NCBI GenBank assembly: GCA_964483145.1
Contig: CAZAAK010000084.1
Coordinates: forward strand, 1 to 5,450
DNA: 5,450 nucleotides
Source of the DNA: Colimorpha sp964483145
Lineage (GTDB): Bacteria; Bacteroidota; Bacteroidia; Bacteroidales; P3
Direction: 5' to 3'
Part shown: piece after piece, positions 1-5,387 of the stretch
Numbering within the stretch: position 1 is the stretch's first letter
How the letters are laid out: every line of letters starts with the position of its first letter
Position numbers and translations under genes: made by a program
Notes under the pieces: model-generated
Seen by the model: the letters and a program-made list of their open reading frames with translations, nothing else
Told to the model about the DNA's origin: nothing
Databases searched by the model: none

Positions 1-7
1 TAACAAT

Positions 8-54
8 GAGTATAACTGAATATTAACCCTGTCTAAAAATGGGGAGTACTATAG
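8..54 (+). repeat. Diverged ~47-bp direct repeat, copy A (upstream of menG)
   Basis: Aligned without gaps to 1724-1770, this segment matches at 31 of 47 positions by hand count. The strongest part is the 3' end, where GGGAGTACTATAG (42-54) differs from GGGAGTACTGTAG (1758-1770) at one base. The core AGTACT is a palindrome. Both copies lie in non-coding DNA just upstream of a gene: copy A ends 49 nt before the menG start. It could be a shared regulatory site or a decayed dispersed repeat. No standard Bacteroidales promoter is visible here, though TATAGTTG (50-57) is one base off TAnnTTTG and lacks a matching -33 box. Confidence 0.4.
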
Positions 55-92
55 TTGCACCGTTGCGCGTAATAGTAAACAAGACCATCAAC

Positions 93-98
93 AAGGAG
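93..98 (+). promoter_or_regulatory. Shine-Dalgarno sequence setting the GTG start of menG
   Basis: AAGGAG lies 5 nt before GTG at 104-106. It decides the start: the frame stays open upstream to the TGA at 17-19, but I see no in-frame ATG or other well-placed start there. A full SD is notable because most Bacteroidota genes, including the other genes here, have none. Confidence 0.65.
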
Positions 99-103
99 CT
101 CAC

Positions 104-787
104 GTGGACCATATAGACAAACTTTTTGACGGCATTTCGCCCAAATACGACCATTTCAACCATATCACTTCCTTTGGAATCGATCGCTTTTGGCGTCGGC
201 AGGCGGTGCGTAGTCTGCCAGTTTGTCATAATCTATTGGATGTGGCCGTGGGGACTGGCGATTTGGCGATAGAGGCTTTGCAGCAGCAGAAGATTTCTCA
301 TGTGACGGGTATTGACATATCAGATGGCATGATGCAGATTGCCGAAGCTAAGTTGAAGCGCCTAGGGCTTGATGGCAAGGTGCAGCTCAGACATGCCGAC
401 TGCGCTCAGATGCCCTTTGCTGATGCCTCGTTTGATGCCGTTACCTGCGGCTATGGTGTGCGTAACTTTGCCTGTTTGGACCAATCGCTAGCCGAGATGT
501 ACCGCGTGTTGCGCCCGAGCGGGGAGTTGCGGATATTGGAGTTTACTTATCCTACCAATCTTATTATCAGATTTTTCTACGATTTTTATCTTACAAAAGT
601 TATGCCCCGCATTGGCAAGAGGCTCACCCATCAAGGCGACTCGTTTGTCTATTTTATGAACAGCATCAAACGGTTCGATAAGGGAGAGGCTTTTTTGGCT
701 CACCTGAGGAAAGCGGGCTTTGTCGACTGCCAATTCAAGAAACAGACTTTTGGGATTTCGTCACTCTACATTGCATGCAAAAGATAA
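104..787 (+). CDS. menG: Demethylmenaquinone methyltransferase MenG (UbiE/MenG family)
   Basis: A 227-residue SAM-dependent class I methyltransferase that performs the last step of menaquinone synthesis: C-methylation of the naphthoquinone ring of demethylmenaquinone. Seen in the sequence: the family N-terminus with LFDGISPKYDHFNH (7-20) and GIDRFWRR (25-32); motif I LLDVAVGTGD (44-53) for SAM binding; the acidic residue after strand 2, D71 in GIDIS; D99 in HADC near the adenine pocket; the UbiE/MenG signature GYGVRNF (116-122); and LRPSGELRILEF (136-147). The C-terminal KRLTH/NSIKRF region replaces the usual family text around YLPxSI. At 227 residues it is slightly short at the N-terminus for the family, but the core is complete. 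The GTG start is chosen for its AAGGAG ribosome site. In UbiQ-making bacteria this enzyme also methylates ubiquinone precursors; the partner menA and the taxon favour menaquinone only. It overlaps menA by 13 nt, so the two are probably translated together. Confidence 0.93.
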   Translation: MDHIDKLFDGISPKYDHFNHITSFGIDRFWRRQAVRSLPVCHNLLDVAVGTGDLAIEALQQQKISHVTGIDISDGMMQIAEAKLKRLGLDGKVQLRHADCAQMPFADASFDAVTCGYGVRNFACLDQSLAEMYRVLRPSGELRILEFTYPTNLIIRFFYDFYLTKVMPRIGKRLTHQGDSFVYFMNSIKRFDKGEAFLAHLRKAGFVDCQFKKQTFGISSLYIACKR

Positions 788-1650
788 AGCTTTGGTTCAA
801 TATCTGCCGCCCGCGGACGCTCTTTGCCTCGGCCTGCCCCGTGCTGATGGGCTTGGCGGCAACGAGCCCTATTCCGCGTTACGGCGTGGCTGTGGTAACA
901 TTGTTGTGTGCTATGGCGTTGCAAGTCCTTTCCAATCTCATCAACGATTACTACGACTTCAAACGAGGCTCCGACAAGGCCGGTCGTGTAGGGCCTTCCC
1001 GAGCCCTAGCAGAGGGGACGATAGAGGAAAAGCAGATGCGCTGGGCCTGCTGGATTGCTGCGGGTGCTAGCGTGATATTGGGTCTGTGGTTGGTTGACAT
1101 TGGCGGCTGGGCAATCTTGACCATTGGTGTGCTTGCCCTCTTGTTTGCCTGGCTCTACACTGCCACCCGACACTCGCTTTCCTATCTAGGCATAGCCGAC
1201 ATTTTTTGTTTTCTGTTCTACGGACCGATAGCCGCCGCTGGCACAGCTTATCTGCAAACAGGGGCTGTTTCCTGGACTGCCGTGCGCCTTGGCTGTGTTT
1301 GCGGTTGCATTGCCGTTTGTACGCTGGCTACCAATAATATCCGGGATGTTGAGGACGACCGTGCCGTTGGAAAGCGGACCTTCCCCGTCCGATTTGGCGT
1401 TAATGCTGCTAGGGTAGGGGTGGCGGTAATGTTGGCGTGTGCTCTGCCGTTAGCATACAGTGTCCTGCGGGAGGGCATCTTCTGTTGGTTGTTGCTTGCG
1501 CCTTTTGCCTACTCGATATTGTTGTATGTGCGCTTGATTCAGGCTCAAGGAGGACAGTACAACCGTTGTCTTTTTGGTTTTGGTCTGCTCAACGCCTGTT
1601 ACTGTGTGGTTGTTTGGGCGGCTGTTTTGCTTGGCGGTAGGATGATTTAG
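775..1650 (+). CDS. menA: 1,4-dihydroxy-2-naphthoate polyprenyltransferase MenA (UbiA superfamily)
   Basis: A 291-residue integral membrane prenyltransferase that attaches a polyprenyl chain to 1,4-dihydroxy-2-naphthoate, giving demethylmenaquinone, the substrate of MenG encoded just upstream. Both Asp-rich, Mg-diphosphate-binding motifs of UbiA enzymes are present: NLINDYYDFKRGSD (54-67) and NNIRDVEDDRAVGKR (187-201). The GPSRALAEG segment (73-81) between transmembrane segments 2 and 3 and the cytosolic YTATRHSLSYLGIAD region (128-142) are also typical of MenA. The rest is about eight or nine hydrophobic segments, the last ending near residue 286. Length is normal. The ATG lies inside the end of menG (13-nt overlap) with no clear ribosome site, which argues for translational coupling. 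No convincing Rho-independent terminator follows it. UbiA-type chlorophyll or heme O synthases are excluded by the NNIRDVEDD motif and the context. Confidence 0.94.
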   Translation: MQKIKLWFNICRPRTLFASACPVLMGLAATSPIPRYGVAVVTLLCAMALQVLSNLINDYYDFKRGSDKAGRVGPSRALAEGTIEEKQMRWACWIAAGASVILGLWLVDIGGWAILTIGVLALLFAWLYTATRHSLSYLGIADIFCFLFYGPIAAAGTAYLQTGAVSWTAVRLGCVCGCIAVCTLATNNIRDVEDDRAVGKRTFPVRFGVNAARVGVAVMLACALPLAYSVLREGIFCWLLLAPFAYSILLYVRLIQAQGGQYNRCLFGFGLLNACYCVVVWAAVLLGGRMI

Positions 1651-1679
1651 GGGATTGCTGTATAAAAAAGTTGCCAAAC

Positions 1680-1719
1680 TAGATATTTTTTGTACTGTTG
1701 TGCCAATAGATGATATCTA
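1680..1719 (+). other. Weak inverted repeat in the menA-nuclease spacer
   Basis: TAGATAT (1680-1686) and ATATCTA (1713-1719) are exact reverse complements separated by 26 nt. There is no adjoining G+C-rich stem or trailing T-run, so this is not a normal terminator, although it sits where the menG-menA transcript would end. The rest of the 141-nt spacer holds the repeat at 1724-1770 and no open frame worth reporting. Confidence 0.2.
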
Positions 1720-1723
1720 AGAC

Positions 1724-1770
1724 GAGCTAAACGAATTGTATAACTTGTTTAAAGTTAGGGAGTACTGTAG
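1724..1770 (+). repeat. Diverged ~47-bp direct repeat, copy B (upstream of the CoiA-like gene)
   Basis: The counterpart of 8-54 (31 of 47 identical, ungapped), ending in GGGAGTACTGTAG 21 nt before the ATG of the nuclease gene. Together the two copies bracket menG-menA in direct orientation. Copy B is itself AT-rich, with GTTTAAAG just before the conserved core. It could be a cis-regulatory element used by both transcripts, or residue of a dispersed repeat. I know of no named element with this core. Confidence 0.4.
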
Positions 1771-1791
1771 GTAATCTAGATACATGCCAAT

Positions 1792-2889
1792 ATGAAACCG
1801 AAACATTCAGTGTTTAGACTCACATATGCTTGTGATAAAGATAGGGTACTTTGGAACGTAGAAGATGTCCCAAATGGGAATGCTTGTGAATGTATCTGCC
1901 CTGCATGCGGAGAGCCATTGATGGCGAAGAATCAAGGCACTATACGCAAGCACCATTTTGCTCATCAATCAGGAGCAGAATGTGAATACGCATACGAATC
2001 TATGTTACACCTACTCGCAAAAGAAAAAGTTCGAGTCGCATTTCTCAATGGTAAATCATTCAAGATGGAGTATGAATGTCGCTCATATTGCCAAAATGAG
2101 AAAGACTGTCATTTTTGGCGTAACGGAGAGTGTTACACCAAAACTCGCAAGTCTTTTAACCTCAAAGATTATTATGATTCCTGCGAGCAAGAACTCCCCT
2201 ACAATACAAATCGCCGTCGTTCAGATTTGAAGATTTTCTCTTCAACCCATCCTAAAAGGAAACCTATCTATATCGAGTTCTGTGTTACTCACGCAAGCGA
2301 TAAAGAAAAATTACATAGTGGAGATAAAATTATCGAAATTAAACTGGAATCAGAACGGGATGTTACAAATATTGTTGAGAATGGATTTATAGAACCCGAA
2401 TCTCATTACGGAAGGTTAGATATTGAAGAACAACAAGATGCCGTTACATTCTATGGTTTTGAAAAGAGAATCGATTACAATGATAATAGTATGTGTCAAG
2501 AAATCGAGTTTGTGAGACATGTCCTCTATTCTTCTGGAAAAACGCGTTGCTATCAGGATTGTTGTAAATGTCGCAATCTAACAAAGTCAAGTAGAAATAG
2601 TTTGATGGAAATAGCCTTCCATACCTCAGTATCATTAGGCATCTATGAGTATGCAAAGTATATTGGCTTTTCGAAATATCCAATTCCAAATTGTATTGTG
2701 TGTAAAAACTATGTTGATAGCTATGTTGGAATGGATAAACTATGTAGATTATATAAGCATCTGCAGATAAACAGATTTGAGAAACATGACACTTCAAGGG
2801 CGAAGAGTTGCCTACGCTTCAGCGTTGACCAAGAAGACATGAAAAAACAACTATCAGCTCGTTATAACGAACCCTATGACATATTATGA
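1792..2889 (+). CDS. CoiA-like family nuclease with Cys-rich C-terminal half
   Basis: A 365-residue protein resembling the competence CoiA-like family, which pairs an N-terminal zinc finger with a PD-(D/E)xK-type nuclease fold. Seen: CICPACG (34-40) followed by KHHFAH (53-58) and C64, the CPxCG...HFAH finger; then E69, H73 and K77 on the helix that opens the nuclease domain; RRRSD (141-145) supplying the likely metal-binding Asp; IEFCVTH (160s; E162, H167) for the second acidic strand; and IIEIKLESERDV (180-191), common in Bacteroidota members. The usual Gln/Lys two after the Glu is C164 here, so activity is uncertain. There are 21 cysteines: a cluster at 96, 100, 106, 114, and a C-terminal set (253, 257, 258, 260, 301, 304, 318) suggesting extra zinc sites with no domain I recognise. 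No signal peptide or membrane segment is seen. ATG 1792 is the first start after an in-frame TAG and has no SD. Base composition is far AT-richer than the neighbours, indicating transfer. Firmicutes CoiA acts in transformation; a role here in DNA uptake or defence is only inference. Confidence 0.85.
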   Translation: MKPKHSVFRLTYACDKDRVLWNVEDVPNGNACECICPACGEPLMAKNQGTIRKHHFAHQSGAECEYAYESMLHLLAKEKVRVAFLNGKSFKMEYECRSYCQNEKDCHFWRNGECYTKTRKSFNLKDYYDSCEQELPYNTNRRRSDLKIFSSTHPKRKPIYIEFCVTHASDKEKLHSGDKIIEIKLESERDVTNIVENGFIEPESHYGRLDIEEQQDAVTFYGFEKRIDYNDNSMCQEIEFVRHVLYSSGKTRCYQDCCKCRNLTKSSRNSLMEIAFHTSVSLGIYEYAKYIGFSKYPIPNCIVCKNYVDSYVGMDKLCRLYKHLQINRFEKHDTSRAKSCLRFSVDQEDMKKQLSARYNEPYDIL

Positions 2890-2892
2890 CTG

Positions 2893-2923
2893 TGCTATCT
2901 GAAATAGATTAACATAGATAGTG
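2893..2923 (+). other. Imperfect hairpin just after the CoiA-like gene
   Basis: CTATCT (2895-2900) pairs with AGATAG (2916-2921), extended by G-T pairs at the outer end, around a 14-15 nt loop. It begins 4 nt after the TGA stop. It lacks a T-run, so at best it is a weak 3' end signal. Confidence 0.25.
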
Positions 2924-2943
2924 GCCAAATCGTTGACATTCAA

Positions 2944-2977
2944 TACTCGCTCTTAATCTCGAGCTTAAGTTCGAGTA
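2944..2977 (+). other. Nested inverted repeat (two alternative hairpins)
   Basis: 2944-2956 pairs with 2965-2977 as a 6-bp outer and a 5-bp inner stem around a 2x2 mismatch, with an 8-nt loop. Alternatively CTCGAG (2958-2963) pairs with TTCGAG (2970-2975), including one G-T pair, around CTTAAG. The two folds share bases and exclude each other. No T-run follows on either strand, so a terminator is not shown. Confidence 0.3.
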
Positions 2978-3282
2978 ACAAATAGGGTGAGTGCTGAAAT
3001 TGAAGTAACAAAACTGCAAAAAACCAAAGGGGGTGTGACACCAAATGCAACGTAGGGACAGAGCAATGCAATGCTGTGATGATGTTTGTGGCGTTGGTTT
3101 TGAGATAGAATTGCGGGTTAAGTTGTGATTGGGTATAGCTTCCGAGGGAAAACACCGTGCAAAATCGAGCATACTGTTGCGAGTGGGGCATGCGTTTGGC
3201 TTTATGGAGGGTGCAAGGCATGGTCCGGCTGAGGCAGCAATAGGTGATGGCGTCCGACATTGGGTCAAGGATTGAAAGTTTT

Positions 3283-3314
3283 TTTGTCCAATCCGCACAA
3301 CTTTCGTACCTTTG
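3283..3314 (+). promoter_or_regulatory. Bacteroidales-type promoter for ftcD
   Basis: TTTG at 3283-3286 (-33 box), a 20-nt spacer, then TACCTTTG at 3307-3314, a perfect TAnnTTTG -7 box followed by CA. This is the known consensus of the Bacteroidota primary sigma factor. Transcription should start near 3320, giving a leader of about 80 nt before the ATG at 3400. A compact dyad AGTAG-C-CTACT (3327-3337) lies just after the expected start and could be an operator, but that is speculative. Confidence 0.78.
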
Positions 3315-3360
3315 CAAGGTACATTGAGTAGCCTACTTTGGCGCAATATTTTGAAAAATA

Positions 3361-3378
3361 GCAGATAATGCAGATAAT
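3361..3378 (+). repeat. Perfect 9-bp tandem repeat in the ftcD leader
   Basis: GCAGATAAT occurs twice head to tail (3361-3369, 3370-3378), about 20 nt before the start codon. It is within the predicted transcribed leader. It could be a site for a regulator or just chance slippage. Confidence 0.5.
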
Positions 3379-3381
3379 ATA

Positions 3382-3391
3382 GTATTAATAC
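3382..3391 (+). other. 10-bp perfect palindrome before the ftcD start
   Basis: GTATTAATAC reads the same on both strands and ends 8 nt before the ATG. It sits where a ribosome site would be; no SD is present. It could be a small operator or unstructured AT-rich leader of the kind usual in Bacteroidota. Confidence 0.3.
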
Positions 3392-3399
3392 AACATTAT

Positions 3400-5097
3400 A
3401 TGAAACAACTTATCGAATGCGTGCCTAATATCAGCGAAGGACGCGACATGAATATCATCAATCAGGTTACAGCCGAGATTGAGAAGGTAGAAGGTGTTAA
3501 ACTGCTTGACGTTGACCCCGGTGCAACTACCAACCGTACGGTTATTACCTTCGTTGGGGAACCCGAACCTTGTTGTGAGGCCGCTTTCCGCGTGGTGAAA
3601 AAGGCTGCTGAGCTTATAGATATGCGTGTTCATCACGGAGCCCATCCCCGTCAAGGCGCTACGGATGTATGCCCCTTGGTTCCGGTGGCCAATATCAGTA
3701 TGGAGGAGGTAGTTGAGTATGCCCACAAACTTGGAAAGCGTATTGGTGACGAGTTGGATATTCCCGTCTACGCCTACGAGAGCGCTGCCTTGATTCCCGA
3801 GCGTCGCAACCTTGCCTACTGTCGCACGGGCGAGTATGAGAGTTTGAGTACGCGTCTTGGCACTGATCAGTGGAAGCCCGACTTTGGCCCAAACCAGTGG
3901 AATAGCCATGTGGCACAAACTGGAGCCACTCAAGTAGGCGCCCGCGATTTTCTGGTGGCAATCAACTACAACCTTAACACAACTAGCACACGCCGTGCCA
4001 ATGCCATTGCTTTTGATGTTAGGGAGAAAGGCCGTCCCCAGCGCGAAGGAGGCAAGCCAAGCGGCAAACCAATGAAGGACGAGAATGGCAAGACCATCAT
4101 GATACCTGGCACCCTAAAAGGCACCAAAGCCATTGGTTGGTATATCGAGGACTATGGCATTGCCCAGGTTTCGATGAACATTACCTCCATCAAGGTTGCC
4201 CCCGTGCACAAATGCTTTGATGAGGTCTGCCGTTGCGCCCAAAACCGCGGCCTCCGCGTTACTGGTTGCGAGATTGTTGGTCTGATTCCTAAGAGCGTGC
4301 TGATTGATGCCGGCAAATATTACTTAGCCAAGCAGCAACGTAGCCTCGGCATTAGTGAGGAGGAAATTATGAAGGTGGCAATCAAGAGCATGGGTCTTGA
4401 CGACCTAAAACCTTTCAATCCCAAAGAGAAGGTTATTGAGTTCCTTATCGAGGACCATAGTCAGAAGAAATTGGTCGACCTCACCTGCACCGGTTTTTGC
4501 GATGAGACTGCCAGCGAGAGCCCTGCCCCCGGCGGTGGTAGCGTCAGCGCTTATATGGGTGCCTTAGCAGCATCCCTCGGTACTATGGTTGCCAACCTCA
4601 CTGGTGGAAAAGCCGCCTATGACGACCAATGGGAGAAATTCAGCGATGTGGCCGTGAAGGGCCAAGCGTTGAAGACCGAGTTGTTGCACCTTGTTGATGA
4701 AGATACCAATGCCTTTAACAAAATCATGAGTGCCTTTGGTTTACCCAAGAAGACTGATGAAGAGAAGGCCGCCCGTAGCGTTGCCATACAGGAGGCTACC
4801 AAGTTTGCAACCGAGGTTCCGTTCCACACCATGCAGAAGAGTTTTGAGGCTTTTGAGGTCTGCCGTGCTATGGTAGAGTGGGGCAATCCCGCCAGTGTCA
4901 CCGATGGTGGCGTGGGTGCATTGGCTGCCCGTAGTGCTGTTATGGGTGCCCATCTGAACGTAAAGATTAATGCCAGTTCCCTCAAGGACGAGGCTTTCAA
5001 GAAAGAGATTCTTGCCAAGGCTGCTGAACTTGAGGCCCGCGCTGTCAAGGAAGAATCCGAAATTATTAAGATTGTTAACGAGAAGATAGGTCTATAA
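3400..5097 (+). CDS. ftcD: Bifunctional glutamate formiminotransferase / formimidoyl-THF cyclodeaminase
   Basis: A 565-residue cytosolic fusion enzyme. The N-terminal half moves the formimino group from N-formimino-L-glutamate, a histidine breakdown product, to tetrahydrofolate. The C-terminal half releases ammonia to give 5,10-methenyl-THF, feeding one-carbon metabolism. Seen: QLIECVPNISEGR (3-15) at the N-terminus; DVDPGATTNRTV (37-48); HHGAHPRQGATDVCP (78-92), with H82 at the position of the catalytic His of the mammalian enzyme; and KAIGWYIEDYGIAQVSMN (243-260). The cyclodeaminase domain starts near 355, with ESPAPGGGSVSAYMGALAASLG (373-394) and an acidic VDEDTNAF segment (432-439). Relative to the ~541-residue mammalian enzyme as I recall it, there is a Gly/Lys-rich insertion around 215-238, which I believe is common in Bacteroidota. 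The gene has its own promoter and no other histidine-degradation (hut) gene is adjacent in the window. The start is the first ATG, matching the mammalian N-terminus; no SD. Confidence 0.95.
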   Translation: MKQLIECVPNISEGRDMNIINQVTAEIEKVEGVKLLDVDPGATTNRTVITFVGEPEPCCEAAFRVVKKAAELIDMRVHHGAHPRQGATDVCPLVPVANISMEEVVEYAHKLGKRIGDELDIPVYAYESAALIPERRNLAYCRTGEYESLSTRLGTDQWKPDFGPNQWNSHVAQTGATQVGARDFLVAINYNLNTTSTRRANAIAFDVREKGRPQREGGKPSGKPMKDENGKTIMIPGTLKGTKAIGWYIEDYGIAQVSMNITSIKVAPVHKCFDEVCRCAQNRGLRVTGCEIVGLIPKSVLIDAGKYYLAKQQRSLGISEEEIMKVAIKSMGLDDLKPFNPKEKVIEFLIEDHSQKKLVDLTCTGFCDETASESPAPGGGSVSAYMGALAASLGTMVANLTGGKAAYDDQWEKFSDVAVKGQALKTELLHLVDEDTNAFNKIMSAFGLPKKTDEEKAARSVAIQEATKFATEVPFHTMQKSFEAFEVCRAMVEWGNPASVTDGGVGALAARSAVMGAHLNVKINASSLKDEAFKKEILAKAAELEARAVKEESEIIKIVNEKIGL

Positions 5098-5112
5098 CAA
5101 AAACCGTTTTGT
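5097..5112 (+). other. Small AT-rich hairpin at the ftcD stop
   Basis: ACAAAA (5097-5102) pairs with TTTTGT (5107-5112) around a 4-nt ACCG loop, starting on the last base of the stop codon. The descending T4 is part of the stem. Too weak to be called a terminator, and the next gene may be co-transcribed. Confidence 0.25.
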
Positions 5113-5162
5113 CCTAAATACTTGAAGCTCTTTGGTATTTGGATTAAGATGGCTTACGAAAT

Positions 5163-5375
5163 ATGACTAAAGAAGAGATTCTAAAAGAACTCGAGCAACA
5201 GCAACATTTGTTGCTTAACTATCAGGAGCTTGAAGTGGATGTAGAAGACGATGCCGCCTATGTGGCTCGAGGCAATGGCTTCTGCGATGCCAAATATAGC
5301 GAGTGTTTCCTAAATGGGCAGATAGAAACCATACAACAGCGCATTGACCAACTGAAATCTATGCTCGAGAGCTAA
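5163..5375 (+). CDS. Small acidic helix-rich hypothetical protein (70 aa)
   Basis: Not a family I recognise. The 70-residue product has two likely amphipathic helices, about 3-27 (EEILKELEQQQHLLLNYQEL) and 52-68 (GQIETIQQRIDQLKSML), joined by an acidic then Gly/Cys-containing link with GNGFCDAKYSEC (37-48; C41 and C48). This suggests a coiled-coil hairpin or a small dimer, soluble, without signal peptide or membrane segment. It follows ftcD by 65 nt in the same direction with no consensus promoter between, so it may be read through from ftcD. Composition resembles ftcD rather than the AT-rich nuclease gene, and the codons look coding. The start has no SD; a five-codon frame (5149-5166) ends in ATGA overlapping this ATG. 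A function in histidine or folate metabolism is not shown. Confidence 0.6.
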   Translation: MTKEEILKELEQQQHLLLNYQELEVDVEDDAAYVARGNGFCDAKYSECFLNGQIETIQQRIDQLKSMLES

Positions 5376-5387
5376 AGTAATAGTAGA

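Larger units (their letters stand above)
2890..3282. other. Gene-free ~390-nt spacer with strand-skewed composition
   Basis: No gene is supported here. Both long open frames lie on the minus strand (2909-3346 and 2940-3317); their conceptual products have no motif, lack clear initiation signals and run over the ftcD promoter. GC rises from about 40% (2941-3000) to about 60% (3181-3240), so the AT-rich tract of the nuclease gene seems to end near the start of the spacer. The + strand is strongly G-rich over C at 3061-3240 (64 G, 26 C by hand count). Small structures include a dyad at 2944-2977, AGTAACAAA repeated at 2974-2982 and 3004-3012, GGTGT-G-ACACC at 3032-3042 and GCAATGCAATGC at 3064-3075. 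It may be a decayed gene, a dispersed intergenic repeat or an unrecognised RNA. Confidence 0.4.

Noticed and set aside
1..26. Tail of an upstream gene
   Set aside because: Stops occur at 1-3, 17-19 and 24-26 in the three forward frames, so a gene could end here in any of them, but too little sequence remains to identify one.
720..1070. 116-codon + strand frame across the menG-menA junction
   Set aside because: Alternate frame of menA; the menA reading carries both Asp-rich prenyltransferase motifs.
1681..1692. TATTTTTTG as a -7 promoter box for the nuclease gene
   Set aside because: One base too long for TAnnTTTG and no -33 box at the right distance.
2444..2797. 117-codon minus-strand frame opposite the CoiA-like gene
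   Set aside because: Antisense to the supported gene; no motif and no start signal.
3064..3075. GCAATGCAATGC as the start of a tandem or CRISPR-like array
   Set aside because: Only about two 5-bp units; no spacers or further copies in the window.
2940..3317. 125-codon minus-strand open frame
   Set aside because: Same region and same objections; neither frame is clearly preferred, which speaks against a living gene.
2909..3346. 145-codon open frame on the minus strand in the spacer before ftcD
   Set aside because: It crosses the ftcD promoter, overlaps a second open frame of similar length on the same strand, shows no recognisable motif and has no initiation signals. It is explained by the strand skew, though a relict cannot be excluded.
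3385..3933. 182-codon minus-strand open frame opposite ftcD
   Set aside because: Lies antisense to strongly conserved formiminotransferase sequence; an open frame there is a by-product of the codon use.
4617..5048. 143-codon minus-strand open frame opposite the cyclodeaminase domain
   Set aside because: Ala/Ser-rich shadow of the coding strand, without family motifs or a promoter.
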